A stretch of DNA of 64,000 bases from Mesorhizobium sp. GTDB taxonomy: Bacteria > Pseudomonadota > Alphaproteobacteria > Rhizobiales > Rhizobiaceae. The notes under the pieces were generated by a model. It saw only the letters and a program-made list of their open reading frames with translations, was not told the origin of the DNA and ran no database searches. Positions 1 through 9,094 of this stretch are shown piece by piece; positions within the stretch are counted from its first letter, which is position 1; every line of letters begins with the position of its first letter. A program made the position numbers and the translations under genes. The stretch is taken from positions 89,176-153,175 of the forward strand of contig SAQL01000001.1 in assembly GCA_004020645.1 (NCBI GenBank), written 5' to 3'.

Positions 1-3000
1 CAACCAGCCCGTCGATGCTCGACCGGCTTTCCGCCAGTTTGGCGAGGTCGTCTTCAAGCGCCTTAGATAGGATCGAGCGGTCTTGGATGAGCTTCTCGGC
101 GTGGCTGTTTACGAGACCGTTTACGCTGCCGAGATCGGCCTCCAGCGCCCGCGCAAACTCTGCACGATTGTCGGTCAGCTGCTGCGACTGGTCGGCGACG
201 ACACCCTTGATGGTGTTGAGGTCTGCTTCCAGCGCGCGTCTGAGGATGTCGCGGCCTTCGGCCAGCTTCTCGACCTGGCCGGCAACCAGCCCGTCGATGC
301 TCGACCGGCTTTCCGCCAGTTTGGCGAGGTCGTCTTCGAGCGCCTTGGACAAGGTCGAGCGCTCCTGGAGGAGTTTCTCGGCATGGCTGTTTACAAGACC
401 GTTGACGCTGCCGAGATCGGCTTCCAGCGCACGCGCAAATTGTGCGCGATTATCGGTCAACTGCTGCGACTGGTCGGCGACGACATCCTTGATGGTATTG
501 AGGTCTGCTTCCAGCGCGCGTTTGAGAATGTCGCGGCCCTCGGCCAGCTTCTCGACCTGGCCGGTGACCAGACCATCGATGCTCGACCGGCTTTCGGCCA
601 GCTTGGCGAGGTCGTCTTCGAGTGCCTTCGACAGGACTGAACGGTCCTCGGCGAGCCTGTTCATGTGATCAGAGATAAGCCCGTTCACGCTCTGCAGGTC
701 GGTTTCCAACGCCTTCGAGAGCTGGCCACGGTCTTCCGCCAGCTTTTCGGACTGGCCTGCTATGACGTCATTGATCGTATTGAGATCGGATTCCAGCGCG
801 CGCTTGAGGATGTCGCGGCCCTCTGCCAGCTTCTCGACCTGGCCGGTAACCAGACCATCGATGCTCGACCGGCTTTCAGCCAGTTTGGCGAGGTCGTCTT
901 CGAGCGCCTTCGACAGGATTGAACGGTCCTCGGCGAGCCTGTTCATGTGATCGGAGATAAGGCCATTCACGCTCTGCAGGTCGGTTTCCAACGCCTTCGA
1001 GAGCTGACCACGGTCTTCCGCCAGCTTTTCGGACTGGCCTGATATGACGTCCTTGATCGTGTTGAGATCGGATTCCAGCGCGCGCTTGAGGATGTCGCGG
1101 CCTTCGGCCAGCTTCTCTACCTGGCCGGCGACCAGCCCGTCGATGCTCGACCGGCTTTCCGCCAATTTGGCGAGGTCTGCCTCGAGCGTCTGCGAAAGCA
1201 GGCTGCGATCGTCGGCGAGCCTGCCCGAATGGTCCTCGATCAGGCCCCGGATGCCGGACAGGTCGCTTTCAAGCGAGCGCGAAAGCAGGCTGCGGTCTTC
1301 CGCCAGTTTGGCGGAATGGCTCTCGATGAGATCCTTGATGCCGGCAATGTCGGTCTCTAACGCCTTGGCGAGTATGGCGCGACCTTCGGCGATCTTCTCG
1401 ACCTGACCGGCGACCAGTCCGTCGATGCTGGCGCGACTGTCGGCCAGCTTGCCGAGATCGGCCTCGAGGGCGCGTGAAAGAATGCTGCGGCCTTCGGCGA
1501 GCTTGCCAACATGGCCGGCAACCATTTCGTCAATGATCGTACGGGCTTGTACAAGTTTTCCGGAGTCTTCGTTCAAGGCTTGTGAAAGCCTGTTGCGGCC
1601 CTCTTCGAGCCTTTCGAGATGGCTGCCGAGCGAAGCATCGATGGCGGCGCTTGACTCGTTGACCTTGCGCAGATCCTCTTCGAGGGCGCGCGAGATCAGG
1701 TTGCGGCCTTCGGCAAGCTTCTGCACCTGGTCGGTGACGGCCGCGTCGATGCCGGCGCGGCTTTCGGCGAATTTCGCAAGATCGGCCTGCATTGCCGCCG
1801 CCATGCGTTCGCGGCTTTCGGAAAGCTTACGGCTGTGGTTCTCGACGGCTTCCTCGATGCCGGCGCGGGCATCGGAAAGCCGCTGGATGTCGGCGTCGAA
1901 GGAGCGCGACACCACATGACGGGCCGCTTCCATACGCCCGGCGAAATCGCCTGCGCGTGCTTCAAGCATGGACGAAGTCGACGAAACGATGTCGGCCATA
2001 TCGGCGCCGATCTGGGTTTTGCCCTGATCGATCATCGCCGACAGCGTCTCCTTGCTCTCCTGGAAGGTATGGGCGATTTCGCGCGCGCGTTCGACCAGCG
2101 TCTCGTTGATCTGGCGTGCGCGAGCCTCAAGCGCGGCGTTGAGCTTCTGGGTGCCGGTGTCGAGCGCTTCGGCGCGGGTCTGAAATTCACTAATCAGCGC
2201 CTGGCCGCGTTCGGCCAGCGTCCGCTCGATGCCGTCAAGGCTGGCTTCAAATTCGGAGTTGAGCGTACGCGCGGCGCCGCCGAGCAGCGACACCATGCCG
2301 GAGGTCCGATCGTCGAGCAGATCGGTCAGCGACCGGGTGAGGCCATCGGTCGTGTCAGTCAGCTTGGCGATGCGTGTATCGAGAAGGCTGGCGAAGGCTT
2401 CGCCGGAGGTCGACAGCCGGTCCGTGATCGAATCGAGCCGGCCCTCCACCGAATCGAAGATCGACAGCGAGCTTTGGTTGATCCTGTCGATCAGCGTGTC
2501 GCCGGAATTGGTGATGGTCATCGACAGGTTGGTCGAGGCGTTGAGAATGCTGTCGCGAATGATGTCGCTGGCAGCCCCGATTTCGTCCTTCAGCGTCTCA
2601 TGCGCGCCGGTGATCGAGGCGCGCACGCGTTCGGCGTGGGTGACCACCGCTTCGCGCTCGCTGCCCAGCCCGTCGACAAGCGAGCGGATGCGCGATTCAT
2701 TCTCCGAGTAGGAGCGTTCGATCTGGTTCACCTCGCTGTGGACCAGGGTTTCGAGCTCGACGGCACGCGCAAGCGTGCGCTCGATGCCTTCGCCCATGGC
2801 CGCCACCTCGCGGCGGACGGCTTGCCCGATCATCATGACGCGATCCTGGGCAATATTTTCCGGCTCGGTCAGGCGGAAGGCCACTTCCGTCATCGACTGA
2901 GCCGCGATGCGCATCTCCTGCGCGCGGCGAATCATGGCTGCAAACGCCCAGAACAGGAGCACGGGCAGGATCGCAGCGATCGCCAGGCCGATCAGTTCGG

Positions 3001-3568
3001 GACGGGCGAAGAACTGGCCGGGCGTGCGGATTTGCCAGATGCCGGGTCCAAACAGCAGATTGGCCAATGCACCGGCGCCCGCGATCCAGGCAAGCGAAAC
3101 GAGCGCCACGACCCAGTAGATCGTGTTCGAGGCACGCCGATTGAGGGTGTGCAGCAGCGTTTTGTAATCTTTTTGACGAGGGTCATTGGCCGGCGTGAAG
3201 CCGGCCGGCTGCGTGCCATTGCGCGTTTCCACAGGGCGCAGTTCAGCCGGCTTGGCCTTTGCCGCGGGGTTTGCTTTCTGGTCCTGGGCTTTTTCGTCCT
3301 GGTTGGCGGCAGGCTCCGCCTTCTGGCTCTGGCTGGCGACAGACTCGGCAATCTGGCTCTGGTTGGCGACAGGCTCGGCATTCTGGTCGCGGCCTTCGCG
3401 TGCCAACTCGTCGGCAGCCTGCGATATCTGCGCTTCCAGATCTTCCATCGACGATGCGATGTCGAGGTCGCCGCCGGCATCGCCGCTCAGATCGATTTCA
3501 AGTGCTTTTTCGAGTTCCCTGGCTACGTCGTTGTCGAGCGCTCTTGTCGTCGTTGTTTTCTTCGCCAT
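1..3568 (-). CDS. giant membrane-anchored coiled-coil protein, growth pole ring (GPR/RgsE)-like, C-terminus cut by window edge
   Basis: The 5' 1189 codons read on the minus strand without a stop and run off the window. The start is MAKKTTTTRALD. An acidic and then Gln/Ala-rich N-terminal region (about residues 1-145) is followed by two hydrophobic segments (about 149-171 and 189-212) and then a very long, almost uninterrupted heptad-rich helical region. This matches the layout of the rhizobial GPR/RgsE proteins (apolipoprotein A1/A4/E-like, about 2000 aa), which form a ring at the growing pole in Agrobacterium and Sinorhizobium. From about residue 620 the sequence consists of 94-residue units that each hold three subrepeats of the KLAEDR/LSKALE type. 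The identification rests on architecture and composition, so the GPR name is inference. Plus-strand reading frames across this stretch are shadows. Confidence 0.8.
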   Translation of the reverse strand, partial: MAKKTTTTRALDNDVARELEKALEIDLSGDAGGDLDIASSMEDLEAQISQAADELAREGRDQNAEPVANQSQIAESVASQSQKAEPAANQDEKAQDQKANPAAKAKPAELRPVETRNGTQPAGFTPANDPRQKDYKTLLHTLNRRASNTIYWVVALVSLAWIAGAGALANLLFGPGIWQIRTPGQFFARPELIGLAIAAILPVLLFWAFAAMIRRAQEMRIAAQSMTEVAFRLTEPENIAQDRVMMIGQAVRREVAAMGEGIERTLARAVELETLVHSEVNQIERSYSENESRIRSLVDGLGSEREAVVTHAERVRASITGAHETLKDEIGAASDIIRDSILNASTNLSMTITNSGDTLIDRINQSSLSIFDSVEGRLDSITDRLSTSGEAFASLLDTRIAKLTDTTDGLTRSLTDLLDDRTSGMVSLLGGAARTLNSEFEASLDGIERTLAERGQALISEFQTRAEALDTGTQKLNAALEARARQINETLVERAREIAHTFQESKETLSAMIDQGKTQIGADMADIVSSTSSMLEARAGDFAGRMEAARHVVSRSFDADIQRLSDARAGIEEAVENHSRKLSESRERMAAAMQADLAKFAESRAGIDAAVTDQVQKLAEGRNLISRALEEDLRKVNESSAAIDASLGSHLERLEEGRNRLSQALNEDSGKLVQARTIIDEMVAGHVGKLAEGRSILSRALEADLGKLADSRASIDGLVAGQVEKIAEGRAILAKALETDIAGIKDLIESHSAKLAEDRSLLSRSLESDLSGIRGLIEDHSGRLADDRSLLSQTLEADLAKLAESRSSIDGLVAGQVEKLAEGRDILKRALESDLNTIKDVISGQSEKLAEDRGQLSKALETDLQSVNGLISDHMNRLAEDRSILSKALEDDLAKLAESRSSIDGLVTGQVEKLAEGRDILKRALESDLNTINDVIAGQSEKLAEDRGQLSKALETDLQSVNGLISDHMNRLAEDRSVLSKALEDDLAKLAESRSSIDGLVTGQVEKLAEGRDILKRALEADLNTIKDVVADQSQQLTDNRAQFARALEADLGSVNGLVNSHAEKLLQERSTLSKALEDDLAKLAESRSSIDGLVAGQVEKLAEGRDILRRALEADLNTIKGVVADQSQQLTDNRAEFARALEADLGSVNGLVNSHAEKLIQDRSILSKALEDDLAKLAESRSSIDGLV
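15..1706 (-). repeat. 282-bp tandem repeat inside the GPR-like gene
   Basis: The same phrase (ATGCTCGACCGGCTTTC on the plus strand) starts at 15, 297, 579, 861 and 1143, exactly 282 bp apart, and a diverged copy starts at 1425. The period is 94 codons, so frame is kept. Units 1 and 2 share one internal variant (the NSHAEKL type) and units 3 and 4 share another (the SDHMNRL type), an AABB pattern that suggests recent duplication of unit pairs. Units 5 and 6 are clearly diverged. The array probably continues past the window edge. Confidence 0.9.
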
Positions 3569-3839
3569 GCCTTCGCTACCCTGTACAAGCTGCCGCGGGA
3601 CTTATTGATTCTGCTTGTCGTGTCCCACGCAAGAGGCTGAAAATGGACCTGTCGTATCGTAATGACACACCGGGGTAAAGAAAACATGCATTCGGCGCGA
3701 TACGTAAAACTTTAAATATAAGGTTAACAAACCTGTGATTCCGGTGCCGTTATCGCAACATTTTTTCCGGGCCAATTATTAACCCGTCGTCCACAGGATG
3801 GGCCCATTTTTGCGGCTGGAAGAACGGAGTTGCAGAGTC
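3569..3839. other. divergent intergenic region
   Basis: About 270 bp separate the GPR-like gene from the divergent Hpt gene. It is AT-richer than its surroundings around 3700-3785 and must hold both promoters. GATTC (GANTC, the CcrM methylation target) occurs twice, near 3605 and 3737. No perfect CtrA box is present; the closest match has an 8-bp instead of a 7-bp spacer. Confidence 0.4.
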
Positions 3840-4208
3840 ATGCGTGGCGAAAACGGCATTGCCTTCTCGATGCCCGGCGGCGACGTGTCGGGAACGGCCG
3901 GGTCGCGGCCGGTGGACCTGGCGCATCTGGCGCGCCAGACGATGGGCGACCGCAGCCTCGAGCAGGAGGTGCTGGCGCTGTTCGTACAGCAGGCGCTGTC
4001 GGTTCGCGACAGGATCGTCGACGCCGATGTGAGGCAAAGACTGCTTCTGGCGCACGGGCTGAAAGGTTCGGCGCGCGGCGTCGGAGCCTTCGCTATTGCC
4101 GATTGCGCCAGCGCGATCGAGCTTCAGCCTGAAGATACCAATACCCTCAAGCGGCTTGGCGCCCTGATCGAAGAAGTCCGCGATTTCGTCGCCGCCATCA
4201 GCCGTTAA
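3840..4208 (+). CDS. Hpt-domain phosphotransfer protein
   Basis: This 122-residue protein carries the histidine phosphotransfer signature HGLKGSARGVGA, with His72 as the likely phosphorylated residue, inside a single helical Hpt domain (about 25-120). Such proteins relay phosphate between a histidine kinase receiver domain and a response regulator in the cytoplasm. The start at 3840 has GGAG upstream. A longer frame from 3798 would add 14 residues not typical of an Hpt domain. No kinase or regulator is adjacent, so the partner is unknown; CckA lies 14 kb away but normally works with ChpT. The gene is divergent from the GPR-like gene. Confidence 0.75.
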   Translation: MRGENGIAFSMPGGDVSGTAGSRPVDLAHLARQTMGDRSLEQEVLALFVQQALSVRDRIVDADVRQRLLLAHGLKGSARGVGAFAIADCASAIELQPEDTNTLKRLGALIEEVRDFVAAISR

Positions 4209-4255
4209 ACCGATTTCCGAAAAAAACGGCATAGAGCGCCGCTTTCGCGCGGCAG

Positions 4256-4283
4256 TTGACTTGTCTGCGGGAGTGATTATGTC
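4256..4283 (+). promoter_or_regulatory. possible sigma-70-type promoter for ferredoxin gene
   Basis: TTGACT at 4256-4261 and TATGTC at 4278-4283 are separated by 16 bp, 26 bp ahead of the ferredoxin start. The -35 match is good and the -10 match moderate. Confidence 0.35.
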
Positions 4284-4308
4284 GGCTGGGACTCCCTTCA
4301 GGTGACAA

Positions 4309-4629
4309 ATGACCAAGCTGACCTTCATCGCCCATGACGGCACACATTTTGACGTGGATGCCGAAAACGGCTCGACCGTCATGGAGAACGCGATCCGCAA
4401 CGCGGTGCCGGGGATTGAGGCCGAATGTGGTGGCGCCTGCGCCTGCGCGACCTGCCACGTCTATGTCGACGAGGCATGGACCGCGGAAGTCGGCGAGCCG
4501 GAAGCGATGGAAGAGGACATGCTGGACTTCGCCTACGACGTCCAGCCGAACTCACGGCTCTCCTGTCAGATCAAGGTGCGCGACGCTCTCGACGGCCTGG
4601 TTGTGCGCGTGCCCGCCCGCCAAGGCTGA
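4309..4629 (+). CDS. [2Fe-2S] ferredoxin, adrenodoxin type
   Basis: This 106-residue plant/adrenodoxin-type ferredoxin has the cluster ligands Cys40, Cys46, Cys49 and Cys86 (C-X5-C-X2-C-X36-C) in the [12 protein letters not shown] context. The length is normal for the bacterial FdxB/adrenodoxin group, which donates electrons to cytochrome P450s or Fe-S assembly. The next gene on the same strand encodes a thioredoxin-reductase-like ferredoxin-NADP reductase, so the two may form an electron-transfer pair, although a 220-bp repeat-bearing spacer separates them. The direct repeat GTGAAGGCTGAAGC follows the stop codon. Confidence 0.9.
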   Translation: MTKLTFIAHDGTHFDVDAENGSTVMENAIRNAVPGIEAECGGACACATCHVYVDEAWTAEVGEPEAMEEDMLDFAYDVQPNSRLSCQIKVRDALDGLVVRVPARQG

Positions 4630-4721
4630 AGCGTGAAGGCTGAAGCGTGAAGGCTGAAGCGCTAGATATAGCCGATTTTTCCGGCTCCGGCTTGGCAGTG
4701 GGCCAATGGTCATGCAGTGTC

Positions 4722-5879
<1,158 letters not shown>

Positions 5880-5925
5880 CGCCCACTCCTACTCCACGAG
5901 AATCGACCTTACCATCTGGCCTGAG

Positions 5926-6543
5926 CTAACCTGGCAGCCTACCGTTCTCGACGCGCTCCATGCGATAGCGCAGCAGCCGCAGGATGCGGCTTTCGAAATT
6001 GATTGTTTCGACGCGATCGAATTGCATCTGGGCCCGGTCGTGCTTGGCAAGAATAGCGGCGGCGACTTCCGCGGCCTTGGCCTTGGCCTCCTGGCAAGTC
6101 TTCTGCGGATAGGTCGCCTTCAGCGCATCCTCGAGGTCGCGGGCATGGTTCTTGGCGATCTCGACATGGCGGTCCTCGTGGCGCTTGATGTCGGCGGACA
6201 ATGTATCCCAAAACAGCCTTACGCCCGCATCAGCCTTGCGCGAGCGGCGCCACTCGGGAAGGATCACCTTGACCTTGAGAGTGACGTCGGCGTCAGCAAT
6301 CGCGCAGGAATTCGATTTTTGCGCATAGCTGACGCGGGTGGTGAACGCCATCTGCGTGGCGCCTGGATGCCGCATCCCGGTGCTTTTCACCTGGGGCCCA
6401 AGTTTCGTAAGCTGGGATCCGATATCATCGAGCGTCCTGCCGCCGATGCTGAAGTAGCTATATGTCTTTACCAAACTCGCCGTGCCGGCCGGCAAGGCAG
6501 AAAAAGCGAGCATTAGGGCGCAAAGCAGTGATCGTTTCATCAT
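5926..6543 (-). CDS. exported DUF922 family zinc-protease-like protein
   Basis: A 205-residue protein with an N-terminal signal peptide (MMKRSLLCALMLAFSALPAG). The body carries HEDRH, an HExxH motif followed by a helix, as in the DUF922 family of predicted zinc-dependent peptidases. Two cysteines (in SCAIAD and KTCQEA) could form a disulfide in the periplasm. The start is set by AGAGGCAAC directly before ATG at 6543; a longer frame back to 6666 overlaps the divergent folP start and is rejected. Its substrate is unknown. Confidence 0.75.
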   Translation of the reverse strand: MMKRSLLCALMLAFSALPAGTASLVKTYSYFSIGGRTLDDIGSQLTKLGPQVKSTGMRHPGATQMAFTTRVSYAQKSNSCAIADADVTLKVKVILPEWRRSRKADAGVRLFWDTLSADIKRHEDRHVEIAKNHARDLEDALKATYPQKTCQEAKAKAAEVAAAILAKHDRAQMQFDRVETINFESRILRLLRYRMERVENGRLPG

Positions 6544-6627
6544 GTTGCCTCTTTGCCTACCATGCGCTACGGCCGCTGCCGGCGCAACGGAATTGATCTT
6601 TGGCGGATCACACATGGTTGATGGACA

Positions 6628-7476
6628 ATGAGGACACGGCGATGGCAACTGGCGCATGGGCGTCATCTCGACCTTGGCGGCAAGGCGGTGATCGTCGGTA
6701 TCCTCAATGTCACGCCGGACAGTTTTTCTGACGGGGGACTGTTCTTAGCGCCCGAACAGGCGACGGCCCAGGCCCGCCGGATGGTGCAAGAGGGTGCCTC
6801 CGTCATTGACGTCGGTGGGGAGTCGACACGTCCCGTCGCATCTCCGGTAGCCGTCGAGGAAGAGCAGGCCCGCGTGCTGCCTGTCATCGAGGCGCTCGCC
6901 AGGCTTGGCAAGACGCTGATTTCGGTCGACACCTATCGCGAGGACACCGCCCGCCTTGCCGTCGCTGCCGGCGCCCATATCGTCAACGATGTCTGGGGCC
7001 TGCAGCGCGAACCGGGCGTCGCGCGGGTCGCTGCCGAGACCGGCGCCGGGCTGGTCATCATGCACACCGGACGTGACAGGCAAAAACTGCCCGATGTGAT
7101 CGAGGATCAATTTTCCTTCCTCAGGAAGTCACTGGAAATCGCCCGGCGAAGCGGCGTTGCCGACGACCAAATCGTGCTCGATCCGGGCTTTGGCTTCGCC
7201 AAGGAAACAGCGGAGGAAAATCTCGACCTGATGGCACGGTTTTCCGAACTCGATGCCTTGGGCTTTCCACTGATGGCCGGTACATCGCGAAAGCGCTTCA
7301 TCGGCGCCGTCACCGGCCGCGACGCCTCGGCCAGGGGCGCCGGAACGGCGGCGACGAGCGTCATACTGAGGCTCAAGGGCGCGCAGCTTTTTCGCGTCCA
7401 CGATGTCGCAATCAATGTGGATGCGCTGGCACTTGCCGATGCTATGCTGGCGCGTGAAACCACCGCACAGGCTTGA
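6628..7476 (+). CDS. folP: dihydropteroate synthase
   Basis: A 282-residue enzyme joining para-aminobenzoate to 6-hydroxymethyl-dihydropterin diphosphate in folate synthesis. The DHPS signatures are clear: GILNVTPDSFSDGG near residue 25, DVGGESTRP, SVDTYR, IVNDVWG, LDPGFGF and MAGTSRKRFIG. The TIM-barrel length is normal. folB and folK follow on the same strand after a 110-bp repeat-bearing gap, so it heads a folate cluster. Confidence 0.96.
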   Translation: MRTRRWQLAHGRHLDLGGKAVIVGILNVTPDSFSDGGLFLAPEQATAQARRMVQEGASVIDVGGESTRPVASPVAVEEEQARVLPVIEALARLGKTLISVDTYREDTARLAVAAGAHIVNDVWGLQREPGVARVAAETGAGLVIMHTGRDRQKLPDVIEDQFSFLRKSLEIARRSGVADDQIVLDPGFGFAKETAEENLDLMARFSELDALGFPLMAGTSRKRFIGAVTGRDASARGAGTAATSVILRLKGAQLFRVHDVAINVDALALADAMLARETTAQA

Positions 7477-7586
7477 AAATCGGAATCGATTTTCGGAAAG
7501 CCCGATGCGTAGGTTTAAAGCGTTAGAGTGTGCGTTGTGCGTCCAGGTGGACGCAACATTGCTCTAATCGAGCGGGACGCTGAGCG
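7477..7586. repeat. palindromic intergenic repeat between folP and folB
   Basis: The gap holds AAAATCGGAATCGATTTT, a short palindrome, then a TTTAAAGCG/TTAGAG module and a GTGCGTCC/GGACGCAAC inverted repeat. These motifs belong to the same kind of dispersed rhizobial palindromes as those at 4722 and 21414. Confidence 0.5.
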
Positions 7587-7946
7587 ATGTATGTCATCCG
7601 CATGAAGAACTGCGCCTTCTTCGCCCGGCACGGCGTGCTGGATGAGGAGGAGACGCTCGGCCAGCGTTTCTATGTCGACGCTGCGCTCACCGTCGAACCC
7701 GGCCGCGCGCTGGTCGACGATTCCATCGAGGATACCGTCCACTATGGTGTCGCCTTCGGGGTGATCGAAAAGATCATAACCGGGGAGAGGCGTTTTCTGA
7801 TAGAAGCGCTGGCGCTGGAGGTGGCCCGGGCGCTGACGGCCCGGTTTCCCCAGATCAAAAAGGCCGAGATTACCGTGCGCAAGCCGAACGCTCCGGTGCC
7901 CGGTGTGCTCGATCATGTCGAGGTGACCGTTGTCTGGCCCGAATAA
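7587..7946 (+). CDS. folB: dihydroneopterin aldolase
   Basis: A 119-residue protein of the FolB fold that cleaves 7,8-dihydroneopterin to 6-hydroxymethyl-dihydropterin and glycolaldehyde. Visible family features are the N-terminal FFARHGVLDEEETLGQRF block, with the Glu that contacts the pterin, and the C-terminal VRKPNAPVPG block. Its end overlaps the start of folK by 17 bp, indicating co-translation. Confidence 0.94.
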   Translation: MYVIRMKNCAFFARHGVLDEEETLGQRFYVDAALTVEPGRALVDDSIEDTVHYGVAFGVIEKIITGERRFLIEALALEVARALTARFPQIKKAEITVRKPNAPVPGVLDHVEVTVVWPE

Positions 7947-8442
7947 CACAGTCTACCTCAGCCTTGGCGGCAATCTCGGCGACCCGGCAAGGTCGATGGG
8001 CGCGGCGCTGCGCATGCTGGACGCCGACGAGAACACGCGCGTGGTTGTGGTCTCCTCGCTTTACCGTACACCACCCTGGGGCAAGCTCGACCAGCCGGAT
8101 TTTCTCAATGCGGCTGCCGAAATTTCGACTGTGCTCGCACCACATGCTTTGCTCGATCTCTGCCTCGATGTAGAGCGCAGGCTGAAGCGGGTGCGCGAGG
8201 AGCGCTGGGGTCCACGCCTGATCGACATCGACATTCTGGTGTTCGGCGATCGGATCATCCACGAAACCGGGCTGGAAGTGCCACATCCGCGCATGCTGGA
8301 GCGCGCTTTCGTTCTGGCGCCGCTGGCCGAGATCGCGCCGGACCTGACCGTCGAAGGGAGAAGCGTGGCGGAGCGACTTGCCGCTCTCGACAGCGCCGGC
8401 ATCGAGCAATTGCCGTCCGGCCGGGATTGGTGGCTGACCTAA
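7930..8442 (+). CDS. folK: 2-amino-4-hydroxy-6-hydroxymethyldihydropteridine pyrophosphokinase
   Basis: A 170-residue HPPK that transfers pyrophosphate from ATP to 6-hydroxymethyl-dihydropterin, giving the substrate for FolP. Motifs: YLSLGGNLGDP at the N-terminus, SSLYRTPPWG, DFLNAA and RWGPRLIDIDIL with the magnesium-binding Asp pair. The start is a TTG at 7930 inside the end of folB; no ATG exists near the conserved N-terminus. Confidence 0.94.
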   Translation: MSGPNNTVYLSLGGNLGDPARSMGAALRMLDADENTRVVVVSSLYRTPPWGKLDQPDFLNAAAEISTVLAPHALLDLCLDVERRLKRVREERWGPRLIDIDILVFGDRIIHETGLEVPHPRMLERAFVLAPLAEIAPDLTVEGRSVAERLAALDSAGIEQLPSGRDWWLT

Positions 8443-8545
8443 ACGGCGTGTTTTCAAACGGAGCCGCTACGCTGCTCTGTCTCTTTATTTACGCATTGGA
8501 TTTAACCGAAAGCCGCTTCGCACGTTTGGCTCCGATGCACTGAAC

Positions 8546-9094
8546 TCAGCCGGAAAATCCGCCGCCGTCGAGGAACACCTGTTCCTCCGGCGTCGTCTCG
8601 CGGCCAAGCATCCTGTTTCGATGCGGAAAGCGGCCGAAGCGCTGAATGATCTCCAGGTGCTCGACCGCATATTTCAGATAGGATTGGGCTTTGGCGGTAG
8701 TGAGGTCCACGGATTTGAGCTGGTCGGCGATATGCTCCGAATGCTCATAAGGCAAATAGAGGAAGACGCGCAGCTCTTCGTCGAGCGCCAAATCTTGGCC
8801 GAAGGCGATCGCCTTCTCGGCAAAATGCCTTGCCAGCGGGTCGGTGGCATACATATGGCCAGTGCCGCGAAAGCAGTTTCGCGGGAACTGGTCGAGCAGG
8901 ATCATCAGCGCCAGTGAGCCCTCGGCATGCTCCGACCAGTGGTCGCACTCACGCCGCGCGGCAGCGTAGTGCAGGTCGAGAAACCGGTTGCGGAACTCCG
9001 CATCGAAGGCGTCATTCTTCTCGAACCATGAATGCTCTCCAGCGTCACGCCAGAATTTGGTGACGGAGAGCGCGAGATCGTCCAGTTCGATCAT
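8546..9094 (-). CDS. DUF924 family protein
   Basis: A 182-residue DUF924 (COG3803) protein, recognised by FWRDAGEHSWFEKNDAFD, ALMILLDQFPRNCFRGT and FGRFPHRNRMLGRE. It is predicted to be an all-helical tetratricopeptide-like fold; no biochemical function is established. Its ATG overlaps the stop of the upstream antiporter gene by 4 bp (ATGA), so the two are translationally coupled. Confidence 0.88.
   Translation of the reverse strand: MIELDDLALSVTKFWRDAGEHSWFEKNDAFDAEFRNRFLDLHYAAARRECDHWSEHAEGSLALMILLDQFPRNCFRGTGHMYATDPLARHFAEKAIAFGQDLALDEELRVFLYLPYEHSEHIADQLKSVDLTTAKAQSYLKYAVEHLEIIQRFGRFPHRNRMLGRETTPEEQVFLDGGGFSG

Noticed and set aside
15-1706. Regularly spaced repeats that might suggest a CRISPR array
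   Set aside because: The period is 282 bp, the whole unit is repeated rather than a short repeat with unique spacers, and the reading frame is preserved.
1-3640. Long plus-strand open frames (up to 601 codons) across the first 3.6 kb
   Set aside because: They are opposite-strand shadows of the GPR-like coiled-coil gene; their translations lack family resemblance and their repeats merely mirror the 282-bp coding repeat.
3712-3728. CtrA-like site TTAA...TTAAC between the GPR-like and Hpt genes
   Set aside because: The spacer is 8 bp instead of 7 bp, so it does not meet the CtrA consensus.
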